Shown: one piece after another, positions 10,400 through 21,291 of the stretch
Layout: each line of letters opens with the position of its first letter
Position numbering within the stretch: position 1 is the stretch's first letter
Source: Diphasiastrum complanatum
Taxonomy: Eukaryota; Streptophyta; Lycopodiopsida; Lycopodiales; Lycopodiaceae
Length of the DNA stretch: 64,000 nucleotides
NCBI GenBank assembly: GCA_029204225.1
Contig: CM055101.1
Coordinates: forward strand, 5,767,246 to 5,831,245
Direction of reading: 5' to 3'
Made by a program: the position numbers and the translations under genes
The notes under the pieces: model-generated
The model's input: the letters and a program-made list of their open reading frames with translations, nothing else
The model's database searches: none
What the model was told of the DNA's origin: nothing

Positions 10400-11235
10400 T
10401 ATGTCTAGTCTTGCAGAGAGCATGTTGATTGAAGCCAGCCGGCTTGATGGCACTAACTTTGCATTTGGAAATGCAAGATCAAGAACATTCTTGAAGACAA
10501 AGAATGTTGGAAGCTTGTGACATGTAGGAGCCCGTTCCAATATCTGAACTTGAACTCAAGGACTATATCAAGAGAGGGGAAAAGGCACACAGGATCATGA
10601 ACATGTCAGTGAGGGATAATGTGATTCCTCTAATCAGGTCAGCTAAAGGGCCTGAGGATGCATGGCACATTCTTTGTGCATTGTATGAGACAGCAAGTAC
10701 AACTAGGTTTCTCTACTTGAAGAACAAGTTATATACTCTAAGAATGGAGATAGGGGAGACAGTTACTGATCATCTTACTAAGATTCGGGATCTTAGATAT
10801 CAGCTTTCTATTGCTGACAAAGACTTGGTGCCAATAGTTCTGAATAGCTTGTCATATGCTTATCAGAACTTTGTGATGATGATATCTGTGAGAGAGAAGG
10901 TCCCTACCTATGAAGAAATCTATGGTATCTTCTTGTTACAGGAGGAGATGAGGAGAGTTAATCTCTCCAAGAGGGAAGATTTCCAGGAGCATGCCTTTGC
11001 TTCTAAGAAGAAGCAAATTCTAGCCAAGGATAAGAAGAAAGTTAAAGGCAAGAACAAAGGAGCACCACAAACACTTGAGCAAGGAATGGAGAACTTGCAA
11101 ATGTCAGAAGCACAATCCTCCTCGAATACTTCTTCCACACCTCGAAGGAAGGGGAATTGCAATTACTGTGGTAAATATGGACACTTTGCTTTTGAGTGCA
11201 GGAAGAAGCTTGCAGCAGGGAGGAAATGTTGTTGA
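10400..11235 (+). pseudogene. Copia gag with CCHC zinc knuckle
   Basis: The start MSSLAESMLIEASRLDGTNF fits copia gag. A one-base loss just after it (expected FAFWKCKI) breaks the frame, and there is a second break before 10597. From 10597 the frame is open for 212 codons with typical gag helices (TTRFLYLKNKLYTLRMEIGE). It has a Lys-rich stretch and ends in the zinc knuckle CNYCGKYGHFAFEC (C-x2-C-x4-H-x4-C, 11158-11199), which binds the element RNA during packaging. The frame then ends by frameshift into the protease. Confidence 0.82.
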
Positions 11236-11756
11236 GAGTGTTGCAAGAGAGGAGCAGAGTGACATAAGGCAAGCTGAGTTATTCTTTGTTGCATTGGCCT
11301 CACAAGCTGTAACAAGTGTTTGGTACATTGACTCAGGTGCTTCAAAGCACATGACCCCTCATAGGGATTGGTTTGATACCTTTGTGGGAATTTGTGATGG
11401 ACAAGAGGTGTGCCTAGGTGACAACTCAACACACAAGGTCAAGGGAAAGGGCATTTTTTTTGTAAAGCTTCCATCAGGAGAAGTCAAAGTCATTAAGAAT
11501 GTCTTATATGTACCAGGACTTGCTAAAAATCTTCTTTTAGTAGGAGCTATCACTCAACAAAGCTTCCATCAGGAGAAGTCAAAGTCGTTAAGAATGTCTT
11601 ATATGTACCGGGTTTGCTAAAAATCTTCTTTCAGTAGGAGCTATCACTCAACAAAGTATGAAAATAGAATTTGACGCTACTTCTTGTCTTGTGTTGGACT
11701 TGAGTGATAATATGAAGGTTGTGGCCAAAGGATTGTAGAAAGATAATCTATACAGG
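11236..11756 (+). pseudogene. Copia protease region with internal duplication
   Basis: The frame contains WYIDSGASKHMTPHRDWF, the D-S-G-A active site of the copia aspartic protease, which cleaves the polyprotein. It continues through LGDNSTHKVKGKG and NVLYVPGLAKNLL, as usual for the family. The block encoding the last part is present twice in tandem (see the repeat at 11468). The second copy is one base shorter, so the frame is lost. A TAG at 11737 follows before the GAG-preintegrase region. Confidence 0.85.
11468..11656. repeat. 95/94-bp tandem duplication inside copia protease
   Basis: Positions 11468-11562 and 11563-11656 are near-identical copies, both ending ACTCAACAAAG. They differ by a few substitutions and a one-base deletion in the second copy. 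The duplication is an insertion relative to the normal protein order and shifts the frame. Confidence 0.92.
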
Positions 11757-13040
11757 TTGTACACTTCTATCCCTAGTCAGCATGCTTATACAACAAAAGG
11801 AAGTGATGTGGATAGGTTGTGGCATGAGAGGTATGGACATCTTGGCTACCAAAGCATGCAGGTGTTGAACCAACATCATATGGTGGAGGGGCTTCCAGTT
11901 GTTAAGCCAAGCTCTTCAGTTTGCGAGGCTTGCGCTATGGGAAAACAACAAAGACAGAAGTTTCCCAAGGAGAGCACCACCAGGGTAGCAAGCCTACTTG
12001 ACTTGGTACATTCAGATTTGTGGGGGGCAACCCAAACCAAATCTGTAGGGGGGGCATATTACTTTATGACCATTGATGACTTCTTACGCAAGAGTTGGAT
12101 TTATTTCTTGAAATTAAAATCTGAAGCATTCAAGTACTTCCTGCATTTCAAAGCTTTGGTAGAAGAACATTCAGGAAAGAAGATAAAGATGCTCAGGTCA
12201 GACGGTGGTGGAGAGTTCATTAAGACAGAATTTGTGGAATTCTGCAAGGCCAATGGGATCAAAAGGCAGGTTACAGCTCCTCATACCCCTCAGCAAAACG
12301 GTGTAGCTGAGAGAAAGAACCGAACTATTGTGGAGTGTGCAAGGTGCATGCTCAAGGCAAAGGGGTTGCCCAACTCTTTTTGGGGCGAGGCAATGCACAC
12401 AACAGTGTTTCTATTGAATAGAAGTCCAACTAAAGCTGTGGAAGGCAGGACTCCAGAAGAGGCATTTAGCGGCATTAAGCCCAAGGTGAGCGCTTTGCGA
12501 GTGTTTGGTTGTATGGCCTATGCCCATATTCCCAAGGATAACAGGAAGAAGCTGGATGCAAAATTAGCAAAGTGTATTTTTTTGGGATACAGTGAAGAAA
12601 GCAAAGCTTACCGACTTTATGATCTTACTAGCAAGAAGAGGATCATAAGTCGAGATGTGATCTTTGAAGAAGATCAAACGCCTCCTATAGAGCAACTTGA
12701 GATGGAGGATGGTACAAGTGAATTTGTGCCAATACTTGATGATCCACATCCATGTATTTTGGAGCCTCAGGATGATCATATGAGTGATCAAGAGGAAGAA
12801 TTCGAAGAGGCTAGGAAGCGGAAGGAAAGGGGCAAATCTGTTGAGTCCTATTCACCGTCTTCATCACCAACTGCATGGAAGAAGTTTCCCAAGTGGTATT
12901 GGCAAACTGTGCAGGATGGTTTGATATTGGATGAGGGAGAGAGCAGCGATCCAGGGGCTAGGAGGTCTCAAAGGCAAGCCCAACAACATGAACACCAGGA
13001 GACAAACTATGCACTTATGACTACTATTTTGGATTCATAA
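11757..13040 (+). CDS. Copia GAG-preintegrase and integrase
   Basis: A 427-codon open frame. The N-terminal zinc-binding part shows WHERYGH and CEACAMGK (HHCC). The catalytic core has HSDLWG (first Asp), LRSDGGGEF (second Asp, codon at 12201) and NGVAERKNRT (Glu, codon at 12309). The last two are separated by 35 residues, giving the canonical DD35E. LRVFGCMAY and KCIFLGYSEESKAYRLY follow, then an acidic, low-complexity linker toward RT. Integrase inserts the cDNA into the host genome. The ATG is only the first in-frame one; the real product would be a polyprotein. All catalytic residues are intact, although the flanking frames are broken. Confidence 0.9.
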   Translation: MYTSIPSQHAYTTKGSDVDRLWHERYGHLGYQSMQVLNQHHMVEGLPVVKPSSSVCEACAMGKQQRQKFPKESTTRVASLLDLVHSDLWGATQTKSVGGAYYFMTIDDFLRKSWIYFLKLKSEAFKYFLHFKALVEEHSGKKIKMLRSDGGGEFIKTEFVEFCKANGIKRQVTAPHTPQQNGVAERKNRTIVECARCMLKAKGLPNSFWGEAMHTTVFLLNRSPTKAVEGRTPEEAFSGIKPKVSALRVFGCMAYAHIPKDNRKKLDAKLAKCIFLGYSEESKAYRLYDLTSKKRIISRDVIFEEDQTPPIEQLEMEDGTSEFVPILDDPHPCILEPQDDHMSDQEEEFEEARKRKERGKSVESYSPSSSPTAWKKFPKWYWQTVQDGLILDEGESSDPGARRSQRQAQQHEHQETNYALMTTILDS

Positions 13041-13575
13041 GATCCGCATACATTCGTTGAGGCAGCAAATGAGAAGGTATGGCAACATGCTATGCAAGAA
13101 GAGTATGACTCCATTCTCAAGAATACATGGGATTTGGTGAAGTTACCAAAAGGGAAGCGTCCTATTGGTTGTAAGTGGGTCTACAGGACAAATACAAATC
13201 GGATGGGAGCATCGAAAAGCATAAGGCAAGGCTGGTTGCTAAAGGCTATGCACAACAGGAGGGCTTGGACTATGATGAGATGTTTGCACCGGTAGCTAAG
13301 ATGACGTCTATCAGGTTGGTTTTAGCATTGGCTGCATTTTTTGGTTGGGAGGTCCATCAAATGGACGTGAAGAGTGCTTTTCTCAATGGACAGTTGGCTG
13401 AAGAAGTCTACATGGAACAGCCACAAGGTTTTGAGGCTAAGGGCAAGGAAACTATGGTGTATGCAAGCTTAAGAAGGCCTTATATGGTTTGAAGCAGGCA
13501 CCCAGGGCCTGGTATAGTCGTATTGACGACTATTTTGCCAAGGAGCAATTTATATAGAGTCAGTCGGATTGCAAC
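13041..13575 (+). pseudogene. Copia RT N-terminal half, frameshifted
   Basis: After the TAA at 13038 the sequence still reads as RT: MQEEYDSILKNTWDLVKLP, GCKWVY, then after a frameshift [38 protein letters not shown] and PQGFE. After another shift it reads [11 protein letters not shown]. These are the ordered fingers/palm motifs of copia RT, including the first catalytic Asp in [10 protein letters not shown]. At least two frameshifts and one stop (TAG at 13556) prevent translation. Confidence 0.88.
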
Positions 13576-14589
13576 ATGTTCGTGAAGGAGGAAGATGGGA
13601 ACATTGTCTTGATAGTTCTCTATGTGGATGACTTGGTCATCACGGGTAACAATGGGCAGTATATTGAAAAGGTGAAGGCTCATTTATCAAATGAGTTCGA
13701 GATGAAGTATTTGGGTCTAATCCACTATTGTCTTGGCTTGGAGGTTTGGAAAAAGAAAAACTGTGTGTTTATTTCCCAAGCTAACTATGCATGTGAAGTC
13801 TTGAACAGGTTCAACATGCAGGATTGCAAACCCGTATCCACGCCCATTGATACTAGTAGTAAGCCATCTAGAGATAATGGCACTCCTTTTGTGGACAAGA
13901 CTCTTGATAGGCAGCTTGTGGGTAGCCTGATTTATCTCACCACTACGAGACTAGACATTTCCTATGTGGTTGGTGTAGCAAGCCAGTTCATGAGTTCTCC
14001 AACTGAAGCACATTGGAAAGCAGCCAAGAGGATTTTGAGGTATGTGAAAGGGACAACTTTCTATGGGATTGAGTACACAGATGACGGAAAGCTTCAACTT
14101 GGAGTCTTTACCGATTCGAATTGGGCAGGTGATAGGGATGATCTAAAGTCGACCACAGGTTACACTTTCAACCTTGGTTCAGGGGCCATTTCTTGGTGCA
14201 GCAAGAAACAACCCACAATTAGCTTATCATCGATAGAGGCTGAGTACAGGGCAGCGACAAAAGCTACCTGCGAGGCAATATGGCTCAGGAGACTTCTTGG
14301 GGAGATGCAGATTCCACATGATGGTCCTACTATTCTTCGTTGTGATAGCCAGAGTTGCATCCAGCTTTCCAACATTCCTGTGTACCATGCTCGTACAAAG
14401 CATATTGAGGTGGATCAGCACTTCTTACGAGAGAAGATACAAAGCGGTGAAATTCAGCTCGAGTACTGTGATACCAACGATCAAGCAGCATATATCTCTA
14501 CTAAGGCACTTAGTAGAGAAAAAATTGAAAAGTTTCGTAGCATGCTATGTGTTGGTATGAACAAAATAGCCATTGAGGGAGGGTGTTGA
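13576..14589 (+). CDS. Copia RT palm and RNase H
   Basis: A 337-codon open frame. LYVDDLVITG (YVDD at 13621-13632) is the RT catalytic box, followed by EFEMKYLGLIHYCLG, TPIDTSSKP, LVGSLIYLTTTRLD and AAKRILRYVKGT. RNase H carries DSNWAGD (14112), SSIEAEY (Glu, 14235) and LRCDSQSC (Asp, 14344), so its catalytic acidic residues are present. The domain ends with HIEVDQHFLREKI and a degraded 'ADI-TK-L' motif (AAYISTKAL). The stop codon is formed by the first bases of the 3' LTR (TGTTGA). Confidence 0.9.
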   Translation: MFVKEEDGNIVLIVLYVDDLVITGNNGQYIEKVKAHLSNEFEMKYLGLIHYCLGLEVWKKKNCVFISQANYACEVLNRFNMQDCKPVSTPIDTSSKPSRDNGTPFVDKTLDRQLVGSLIYLTTTRLDISYVVGVASQFMSSPTEAHWKAAKRILRYVKGTTFYGIEYTDDGKLQLGVFTDSNWAGDRDDLKSTTGYTFNLGSGAISWCSKKQPTISLSSIEAEYRAATKATCEAIWLRRLLGEMQIPHDGPTILRCDSQSCIQLSNIPVYHARTKHIEVDQHFLREKIQSGEIQLEYCDTNDQAAYISTKALSREKIEKFRSMLCVGMNKIAIEGGC

Positions 14590-14976
14590 AATAAATGCCT
14601 ATTTTGCCCCTTAAGGCTTGTATACTTGTAACTTGTAAGTTGTGCATAAGACATGGGGGTAAAACATTTATGTACCTAGTACACCCCACTTGTGCTAATT
14701 AGGCAAGTAATAACAAGTAGGTTGAGGACCCATGTGGGTTCTAGAGCTAGGATTAGCAAGACACCACCTCTATACATTACATGCTAAATGTAGCCCATAG
14801 TTTGGAGGGGTTTCCACGCCCTACTACTCTTTGAATATTCATTCAAGTTGTGGGAGCTTTGAAGTCCTCTCTCTCTTGCTTTTGTATTCTACTCCATAGC
14901 TGGTTTTAGTGTGCTTACTATGCTGTTATGATACACCATAGCTAGGCCTTGGGAACTTTGTGCCTATTGTTCTCAC
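14575..14976 (+). mobile_element. Copia polypurine tract and 3' LTR
   Basis: GAGGGAGGG is followed directly by TGTTGAAATAAATGCC, the normal arrangement of plus-strand primer and LTR start. The LTR end is not fixed by a second copy; a CA-ending candidate is at 14976. Confidence 0.65.
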
Positions 14977-14980
14977 AAAT

Positions 14981-16965
14981 TGGGGTGGGTTTTTTGATAA
15001 CAAAAGTATGAAGAGAAGCTTAGGGAGCAGGGCAACCTACATGAAGATAGACTATCTATGAATACAATCTAACCTCTCTAACAATCATCCACAAATTAGT
15101 ACTTATGTAGTAGGGGGTATGGTCAATCTTGGAGACTCCAGTTCTTCCACCTCTCATGTGCTTCTCTGATCTTTTGGATATTCATTGCTCTTTTATGTTG
15201 TAGGTTTGTAGAATCAAAGACGCTAAGGATTTTCATCCTTTTCTAGCTTGAGGATCTTGCCTGTGGATGCATGAAGATGCAGATCCATTGGGATCTAATC
15301 TTAGCTTATGCTTGCTTGCTCATATTATTCTCTTTTTTGGATTCTAGTTAGTGGTGTCGATCTTGTGTTGTAGATAAGTGTATGTGATGTTAGATTCCAT
15401 AAGTGTGCGAATGCAATTCCATTGGATGTAGGTTAAAAATCATGGCAAGAACCATTGGGCAGCCAGGCTCTTTGCTTCACTATGACTATTGTTAGGGAGA
15501 AGGCATTACGCTTCCTTTAGTCTTTAAAGAGCTTCTATTTGGCCATGATGAGATGATCGTGCTTCTATGACGATACTATTGGTCCATACAAAGGGCAATA
15601 TCTTTACTTGTATACACCCATTCTGCTATGGCATTCTTTACTTTGATGCCTTTACTTTTCAATCTTGGTTGCTACGAATAGCATGGCACACATCTGTTTG
15701 TGGCAACATCATATGAGCTCATTGCCTATGAGACTCATCATGATGCCTACCTTTGGCATTCTTGGTGCATCCTTACATCTCAATAAAGTTCTGGTTGTAC
15801 GACTTTCTTTCCATGTTGCAACCTGTAGTTCTGCCACTCCTCCAAATGCACGTTAGTAGTCTTCTATAGGATGTTGCCATTCTGAAGAAACATCTTCAAC
15901 ATATGCATTTTAGTAGTCTTTTTTTGAGTCATTTACATTAGCCTTGCATTTGAACATATATATGTAGTTCTTCCATTTATCGCCTAAATTGAAGGCAATG
16001 CTTACCTTAGTAGGGAAAAGGTATGGACATAAATCAGGACTAGAGCAAACAATACTGAGGCATTCATAAATCATATTATTCAGATGGTCATCTTAATTTT
16101 GACCCACCTACATTTGTTCGTGGATAAGCTGAGGTTGGATGGGTCCATGACCGAGTGGTCCGGTGCAGTTTTTGTTGGGATCTGATTGCCTACTAATAGT
16201 AGAGAAAACATAGGCTTTTCACGGTTGATTGATCTGATGCTCTTGATTTTTTACTTGAGTGTCATACAATGGTTCCTTCTGAGGGCTGCCACTAGCATGT
16301 TGAAAATTTTATTGAGTTCTTTGTAAGACCTGCTAAGGTACTATTTGTGTACTTCTGTTTATGTGATGCTCTATGCTTGATTTTATTCACAACTTTTTGC
16401 GACTATTATGCAGTCCCATCAAAAGGCAAGGCCCATTAAGGCACTGAGTGATTGAAAAGTATGTTCCAAATAGTTTCAAGTGTTTGAAGTGCAACTTATT
16501 GTCAATCCGGAGAATGATCATTTACACTTGCAATACAAGATTGCTAGTCTCTGATTTTAGCATTTGTTAAACAAAAAGACTGACATAAAATTTTCTCTTA
16601 AACTCAAGGAGCTGCTTGGTTATCAGAACTACATATCAAAGTACCTCCTACAAAATAAATCTGAAAACAAAAAGAATAACCTCATGCATTTGTTATTCCT
16701 GTAAACTTCTAAGTTCTTTTCTTCTTGCAAGAATAACTTGCACTACTGAAGCAATAATGTTCATTCACTTGAAAATATTTCTATGCAAAACTAGGATACT
16801 TGGATTCTAGAAACAACACTGCTCACTTAGATTTCTTTTGCAGCTTCTTGGTATTTGGTCTATAGTTTATTTGGTTGCTTATTTATAAGTTTGTAGAATT
16901 TGGACAACTTTGCCTCGATATACTATTCACATCTTGTATTTGCTCGATTGTGTCCATTGCAACAG
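14981..16965. other. Remainder of first large PPT intron, no gene seen
   Basis: No transposon domain or convincing exon found. The last 40 bases before 16966 form the acceptor region. Some of this may be the copia LTR or an unrecognised repeat. Confidence 0.4.
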
Positions 16966-17004
16966 AATCATTTCGCGCCAAGTGGCTACATGAAAATACC
17001 GACT
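16966..17004 (+). CDS. Palmitoyl-protein thioesterase, 39-bp exon
   Basis: Flanked by AACAG on the left and GTGAGT on the right. It encodes exactly NHFAPSGYMKIPT. In PPT proteins the sequence between the Y-S-x-x-x-Q segment and the D-x-x-x-Y block is close to x-H-x-A-P-S/A-G-Y-x-K-x-P, so the match is essentially complete. It joins in phase 0 to the exons on both sides. The exon is isolated by about 11 kb upstream and 8.6 kb downstream. Confidence 0.88.
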
Positions 17005-17187
17005 GTGAGTACTCAAACTGCCTCCCTAAAATGTAAAAATATGTAATATGCTTGAAGAGTCTGGTTGGTTCAAAATTCAAATTCACTTCGCAGATTTGTG
17101 CTATTGGATAAAAATTCACTTAAATTGTAGATAATTTGACAATTATGAATCTACCAATGAATACTTCCTTTTTGAACATCAATTAGT

Positions 17188-17190
<3 letters not shown>

Positions 17191-17243
<53 letters not shown>
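17191..17243. repeat. (TC)n tract in LINE leader
   Basis: About 26 TC dinucleotides at the LINE 5' end, matching the GA tract at 2897-2952 of the minus-strand copy. Confidence 0.92.
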
Positions 17244-17246
<3 letters not shown>

Positions 17247-17281
17247 AGGGCTCTTCGTCCCCCAGCGATCCTCCTCCTCTG

Positions 17282-17838
17282 ATGGTCAGAAAAACCAGGG
17301 GGAGCCCTCGCTCCCCCTCACCACCTCCCTCTTCCTCATCCCCACCTCGCTCCACCTCACTCCTCGGTCCCCCTCACCTCCTCTCATCCCCTCACAAACC
17401 CCCCTCATCTCATCCCCTCACAAACGCCCCCGCCCTCTCAAAGCAGCAGCACAATGTTAATGCTGCTGCTGCTACACAGCAGCAGCATCAGCTATCTCTC
17501 CCCCCTCCCCCCCTACACCTCCTATCCTCTCATCCTCTTCCTTTGTGCCTTCATCATAATCACCGGCCATGACTGTCCTAATGTTCCCAAATACTCCTAT
17601 CCCATACCCTTGTTCAGAGGAGCCCTACACACCCACTAAGGCCGTTGAATCCTATGTTGCAGCTAGTATGAGGGTTCTACTACAAGACTTCCAAGGATTG
17701 AAAACAGAGTTACATTTGGTAAGCTTGAATTTCCCAGCCCAAGAAGCCAACAGCAAGCTGCAAATGGAAGTAAATACATACAGGTGGCAAAATGTCATCA
17801 AGCCTTCCAAGATGCCAAGACTTCAGGTCGACGTGTGA
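17282..17838 (+). pseudogene. LINE first-ORF-like region
   Basis: Two overlapping frames. The first (17282-17572) is Pro/Ser-rich with RKTRGSPRSPSPP and Gln runs. The second (17569-17838) contains ESYVAASMRVLLQDFQGLKT and QEANSKLQMEVNTY, plausible coiled-coil sequence. ORF1 proteins of LINEs bind RNA, but no zinc knuckle or RRM can be identified, so the role is inferred from position only. Confidence 0.45.
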
Positions 17839-17939
17839 TTTATCAGGATGGTCAAGTTTGCTACCTTGATAAAGCTTCTGGCAACCCTCGCCGAAAGGGA
17901 GTTGAGGCCTCCGGGCATAGGTGCATCTCGGGACCCTGT

Positions 17940-18475
17940 CCACACCGGCTACGAATCAGAGTTTGGAACTGTAATGGTATACATTCATCGTCTATTGTTG
18001 GAGATCTTCTAGATTTTATTACAGAGAGATGTTCTATTCTTTCTTGAGACACATGAGAGTCAGGTCAGGGGAATACCTACATTTTCAGGATATTTATGGG
18101 ATACAATATATAGATTAGAGATGAGATCCATGACTGGTAGAGGCTCGGGTGGGATGGCATGCTTATACAGAGAGTCATTACTGGAGTTTATCAGCCATGA
18201 CAAGTACGGACGCTACATTTGGGTTCGTATCTTAGGACATGATATCAGTTTGGACAGAGATTTTTGCAGAGATTTCTTCATTGCAGCTTGTGACTTTCCT
18301 CCAGAGTCCTCTTCCTTTGCAGGCGACATTGGTTCTCCTTATACTAATCTCTCTACAGATATTGTCCGATTCACTGATAAAGGTTATGTTCTACTTACTG
18401 GCGACTTTAATGCCAGAACTGCATCGAGACAGGTCGATTTTCGTGATGTTACTGATCAGTTACGCATATGAGCCA
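17940..18475 (+). pseudogene. LINE APE-type endonuclease
   Basis: IRVWNCNGIHSSS is the N-terminal motif (usually WN-NG), followed after breaks by THESQ-like sequence. The 116-codon frame from 18121 holds GRGSGGMACLYRES, IAACDFPPESSSF and VLLTGDFNARTA. GDFNAR (18400-18417) is the conserved catalytic Asp/Asn block. The enzyme nicks target DNA to prime reverse transcription. Frameshifts surround this piece; the C-terminal S-D-H motif was not identified. Confidence 0.78.
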
Positions 18476-19259
18476 TTGATTGATGATGCGGGAATTACCA
18501 GAATTTTAGATGACTCGTTGGGACCTACCACTAAATACGGTGAGTATTTGTTAGAGCTTGGTGAATCCCATGAGTTAGCCATTTACAATGGCCTAGCTTG
18601 TTGACCTGATTCAAGCATTTACACATGCCACTCTCATAATGGCAGACACAATGTTGTCAATTATCTCTTGGGGCCACCATCCTCTATCCCATCGATATCA
18701 CACTTCAAGATCCTTCCCACATCACTTTCCGACCACTCCTTCCTGTCCTTCCATATGTTTTCTATACCTGCCTCACCACCTTTGGCTCGTTCCTTCATTG
18801 GTCACGCACCCAAAGATACCTTTGCGCATTCTCACGTCGCAACCTATCAGGAGGCTCTTCCTTACTACACCTCTTTCCACACGACAGTTCATTGGAGTCA
18901 CAAGCTGATTTTCTCACCACCTCACTTCATACTGCTGCTTCATTATCTTTCCCATCGAAACCCTACAAATGTTCATCTTGTCCTATTCGGCCTCCCTGGT
19001 TTGATGATGAATGCCACTCGTTACACCTCCATGTTGCCCATGCTCGCCTCCATGAACCGCTCGCTCTTCATGCTGCTCGTCGATCTGTCCGTTGTTGTAC
19101 TCTTCGTCGTAAAGAAGTGCCTATGAAGAATGTGACGGGAAACTCCTCATCAATTCTCTATATAGTTCCTCCACTGGTGCCTTCTAGCGGGCGTTCATCC
19201 CTCATGCCCCCCACCTCCCCTCCTTGATGACTTACATATCTAGACCACATATGCTACCT

Positions 19260-20495
19260 CATTAAATATTGCACCCACTGACTCTCCCATATCCATCTCC
19301 CCATGCCCAGATGAATTCACCTTCTTCATCTTTGACATGGTCCTAGAGGCAATGAAGAGAATGAAGACGTGTTGTTCAGAGACATAGAAGATTTAAAGTG
19401 GTGAAGGGGAGCTAATTTATTGCCCTACGAAAATTTTCAGAAGTTTAGAGAACTTGTAGGAGTAATACTATTTTATATATATCAAAGTCAAAGTCCTAAA
19501 GTCAAGTTAATTAGTCTTGCATGTAGGAGGGCGCACCAGTTCTAGAATAGAATATGATTTTTCACTTAGAAATTTAATAATGGTCTTTACCCAAAATAGA
19601 GAGCAACTATAGTAATCGGCTTTTGACTTTTTGCTTTTTGCTTTTAGCTTTTTCTAAGGATTGGGCTGGCGCCCCACCTCCATTCATTCCATTGTAGAGA
19701 GCTATGCTCATTCTTTTGATTAATCTAAGTTCTCTTTAATCTCTAATGTTGATCTTGATTGGTGTGTGTGAGTGCTAATATGATTAGTTCACTCCTATAT
19801 TGAATTTGAGCATCAGATTCCAACGCCTCCCCCATTGTGAGCCTCCTTAATATTGCAGTTTTGGTTGGCATCCTCTTGTCATGATGCACAAATATCATAC
19901 ATCCTATCCACAAAGAAAGGGGACCCACTACATCTTGAAAATTACAGTACAATCATGATAGGCCACCTGATTTTCAAGATTTAATGGCATCGTTCTTCGG
20001 TCAATAGTTAGCTCTAAGGCAGAGGCTAGGCTGTTGCATGCACTGGGACATGCAGGCTTGAAGGCGAAGCATTTTACGTTATGCCACATCTTCACTCTTG
20101 GGTTGAGAAGCAAAGTCCAAGAAGGAGCATTTATATTGTTGCTTGTGGATTTCAGACGAGCCTTCAACTCTATTCCGAGACACCTTATTGAGAGACTACA
20201 GGACCTCCAATCTCAAATGACACGATTTTGGCAGTTATGGCTCTATGAGAGGGTCCTTGGAATGTTTAGGATATTGGATGGTTTATTGGAGACAATGTAA
20301 AGTACTATTGGTCTGAAGCAGGTTTGCTCCTTGTCTCCCACACTTTTCGATCTATACATTGATGAATTAGAGTTGGTTATCTCCCAGGATGGTGGACAAA
20401 GTCGTAGACTTGGTGATATGTTCCTCTCTATCCCCCTCTATGTTGATGACATTGTTCTTGTCTCCCTTATGTGGGAACGACTATAGAGGCATCTT
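19260..20495 (+). pseudogene. LINE reverse transcriptase, N-terminal and palm parts
   Basis: Near 19300 the translation reads MVLEAMKRMKT, the usual 'EVL-A-KRMK-GKA' start. From 19860 it resumes: KKGDPLHL, NYSTIMIGHLIFKI-type, KAKHFTLCHIFTL, then LLLVDFRRAFNSIPRHL (first catalytic Asp). VCSLSPTLFDLYIDELE follows, and YVDD at 20439-20450. Stops and frameshifts are frequent. The sequence breaks at about 20496 after RHL and continues at 21521. Confidence 0.82.
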
Positions 20496-20699
20496 GTTAG
20501 GGACCCAAGTCCCTTGGGTCCCAAAGCCAACTTGAAGCTGAATGTCGATTGGGCCCGTTGATTTGACCAGTGACTCGTGGACTTGCATGGTCGCCACGTG
20601 TCGTGATCTAGGATGTGCACTTGGCATGGAGACTCCTACCTTGGAGGTATTCTCCTTAACCATTCATTCTATCTGCCTAGGAGAAGGTGGATGGTGAGC
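20496..20699. other. Unidentified 204-bp segment between LINE and TRIM
   Basis: Starts TGTTAGGGACCCAAG and contains CCACGTGTC and GCACTTGGCATGG. It matches neither LINE nor the TRIM LTRs. The LINE RT is interrupted on its left side, and on its right it abuts the TRIM target duplication. It could be a remnant of another LTR or a rearranged flank. Confidence 0.4.
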
Positions 20700-20704
20700 A
20701 CTTG

Positions 20705-20932
20705 TGTACAACCAGGATGAGTGCTTGCCTGAGGTGGGAGATGGTTGATGGCTCTGGCAGTGGTATGGGACGCTGTCAGGGTTGGGGGTCGGATCTCGCT
20801 TGTCACAGGTCGCGGGCCAGGGCACGGAGGATGGATATGGATTGGATCCTATGGCGGGGCGGATCGTGTGATGTTCGGTTCCTTGTGGGTAGCCGGCACC
20901 CTGGCTGTTAGCGGCGGGAATAGGTTGTAACA
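20705..20932 (+). repeat. TRIM 5' LTR
   Basis: 228 bp, TGTACAACC to GTTGTAACA. The near-inverted ends (TGT-ACAACC against GGTTGTAACA) and direct similarity to 21292-21520 define it. Confidence 0.85.
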
Positions 20933-21291
20933 TTTGGTATCAGAGCCTTTGCTTTCCGTAGGTAGGTTTGATCATTCCAAGGAGGGCAACTTTGTAAGTA
21001 ACCAGTGAAACTTTTGAAGTAAAAAAATAAAAATTTGCGGCACCTGCGTGCGAACTGTTTGCAGGCAGGATGTGCCACAGGCAGGGACCGCTGCAGACAA
21101 GCGGAGGGTCCGCCTGTGGGTCTGCCGCAGGCAGGCAGGCGGAGCCACAGCCAGGCCAGGGGGGGCGCAGGGTGCGTAGGCAGGCTTTCAGCCTGCAATA
21201 TGACTGTGGGAGGGGCAGGTGGCGGCTGACCTGGTTGGTGGCCATCCTGCCACTTCATCCTTCAGCTTATGTGGATATCCTATTGGCAGGG

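Larger units (their letters stand above)
10400..14980 (+). mobile_element. Ty1/copia element, nearly full coding region plus 3' LTR
   Basis: Gag, protease, integrase, RT and RNase H occur in copia order on the plus strand, ending with a polypurine tract (GAGGGAGGG, 14575-14583) and an LTR start TGTTGAAATAAATG at 14584. No 5' LTR or primer-binding site precedes the gag ATG; upstream lies unrelated copia integrase. The 5' end is therefore truncated or recombined. At least four frame breaks separate otherwise well-kept domains. It sits in the first large PPT intron. The 3' LTR end is uncertain; 14976 (CTCACA) is one possibility. Confidence 0.85.

Noticed and set aside
11757-13040. Copia integrase as an independent host gene
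   Set aside because: Although open for 427 codons, it lies between gag/protease and RT of a copia and has only integrase motifs.
15440-15900. Possible minus-strand copia sequence
   Set aside because: A short QNG-like match in one frame only; neighbouring motifs were not found.
20497-20932. A 436-bp LTR from TGTTAGGG to GTAACA
   Set aside because: The second LTR has no counterpart to its first half, whereas TGTACAACC as start gives matching LTRs and a perfect ACTTG duplication.
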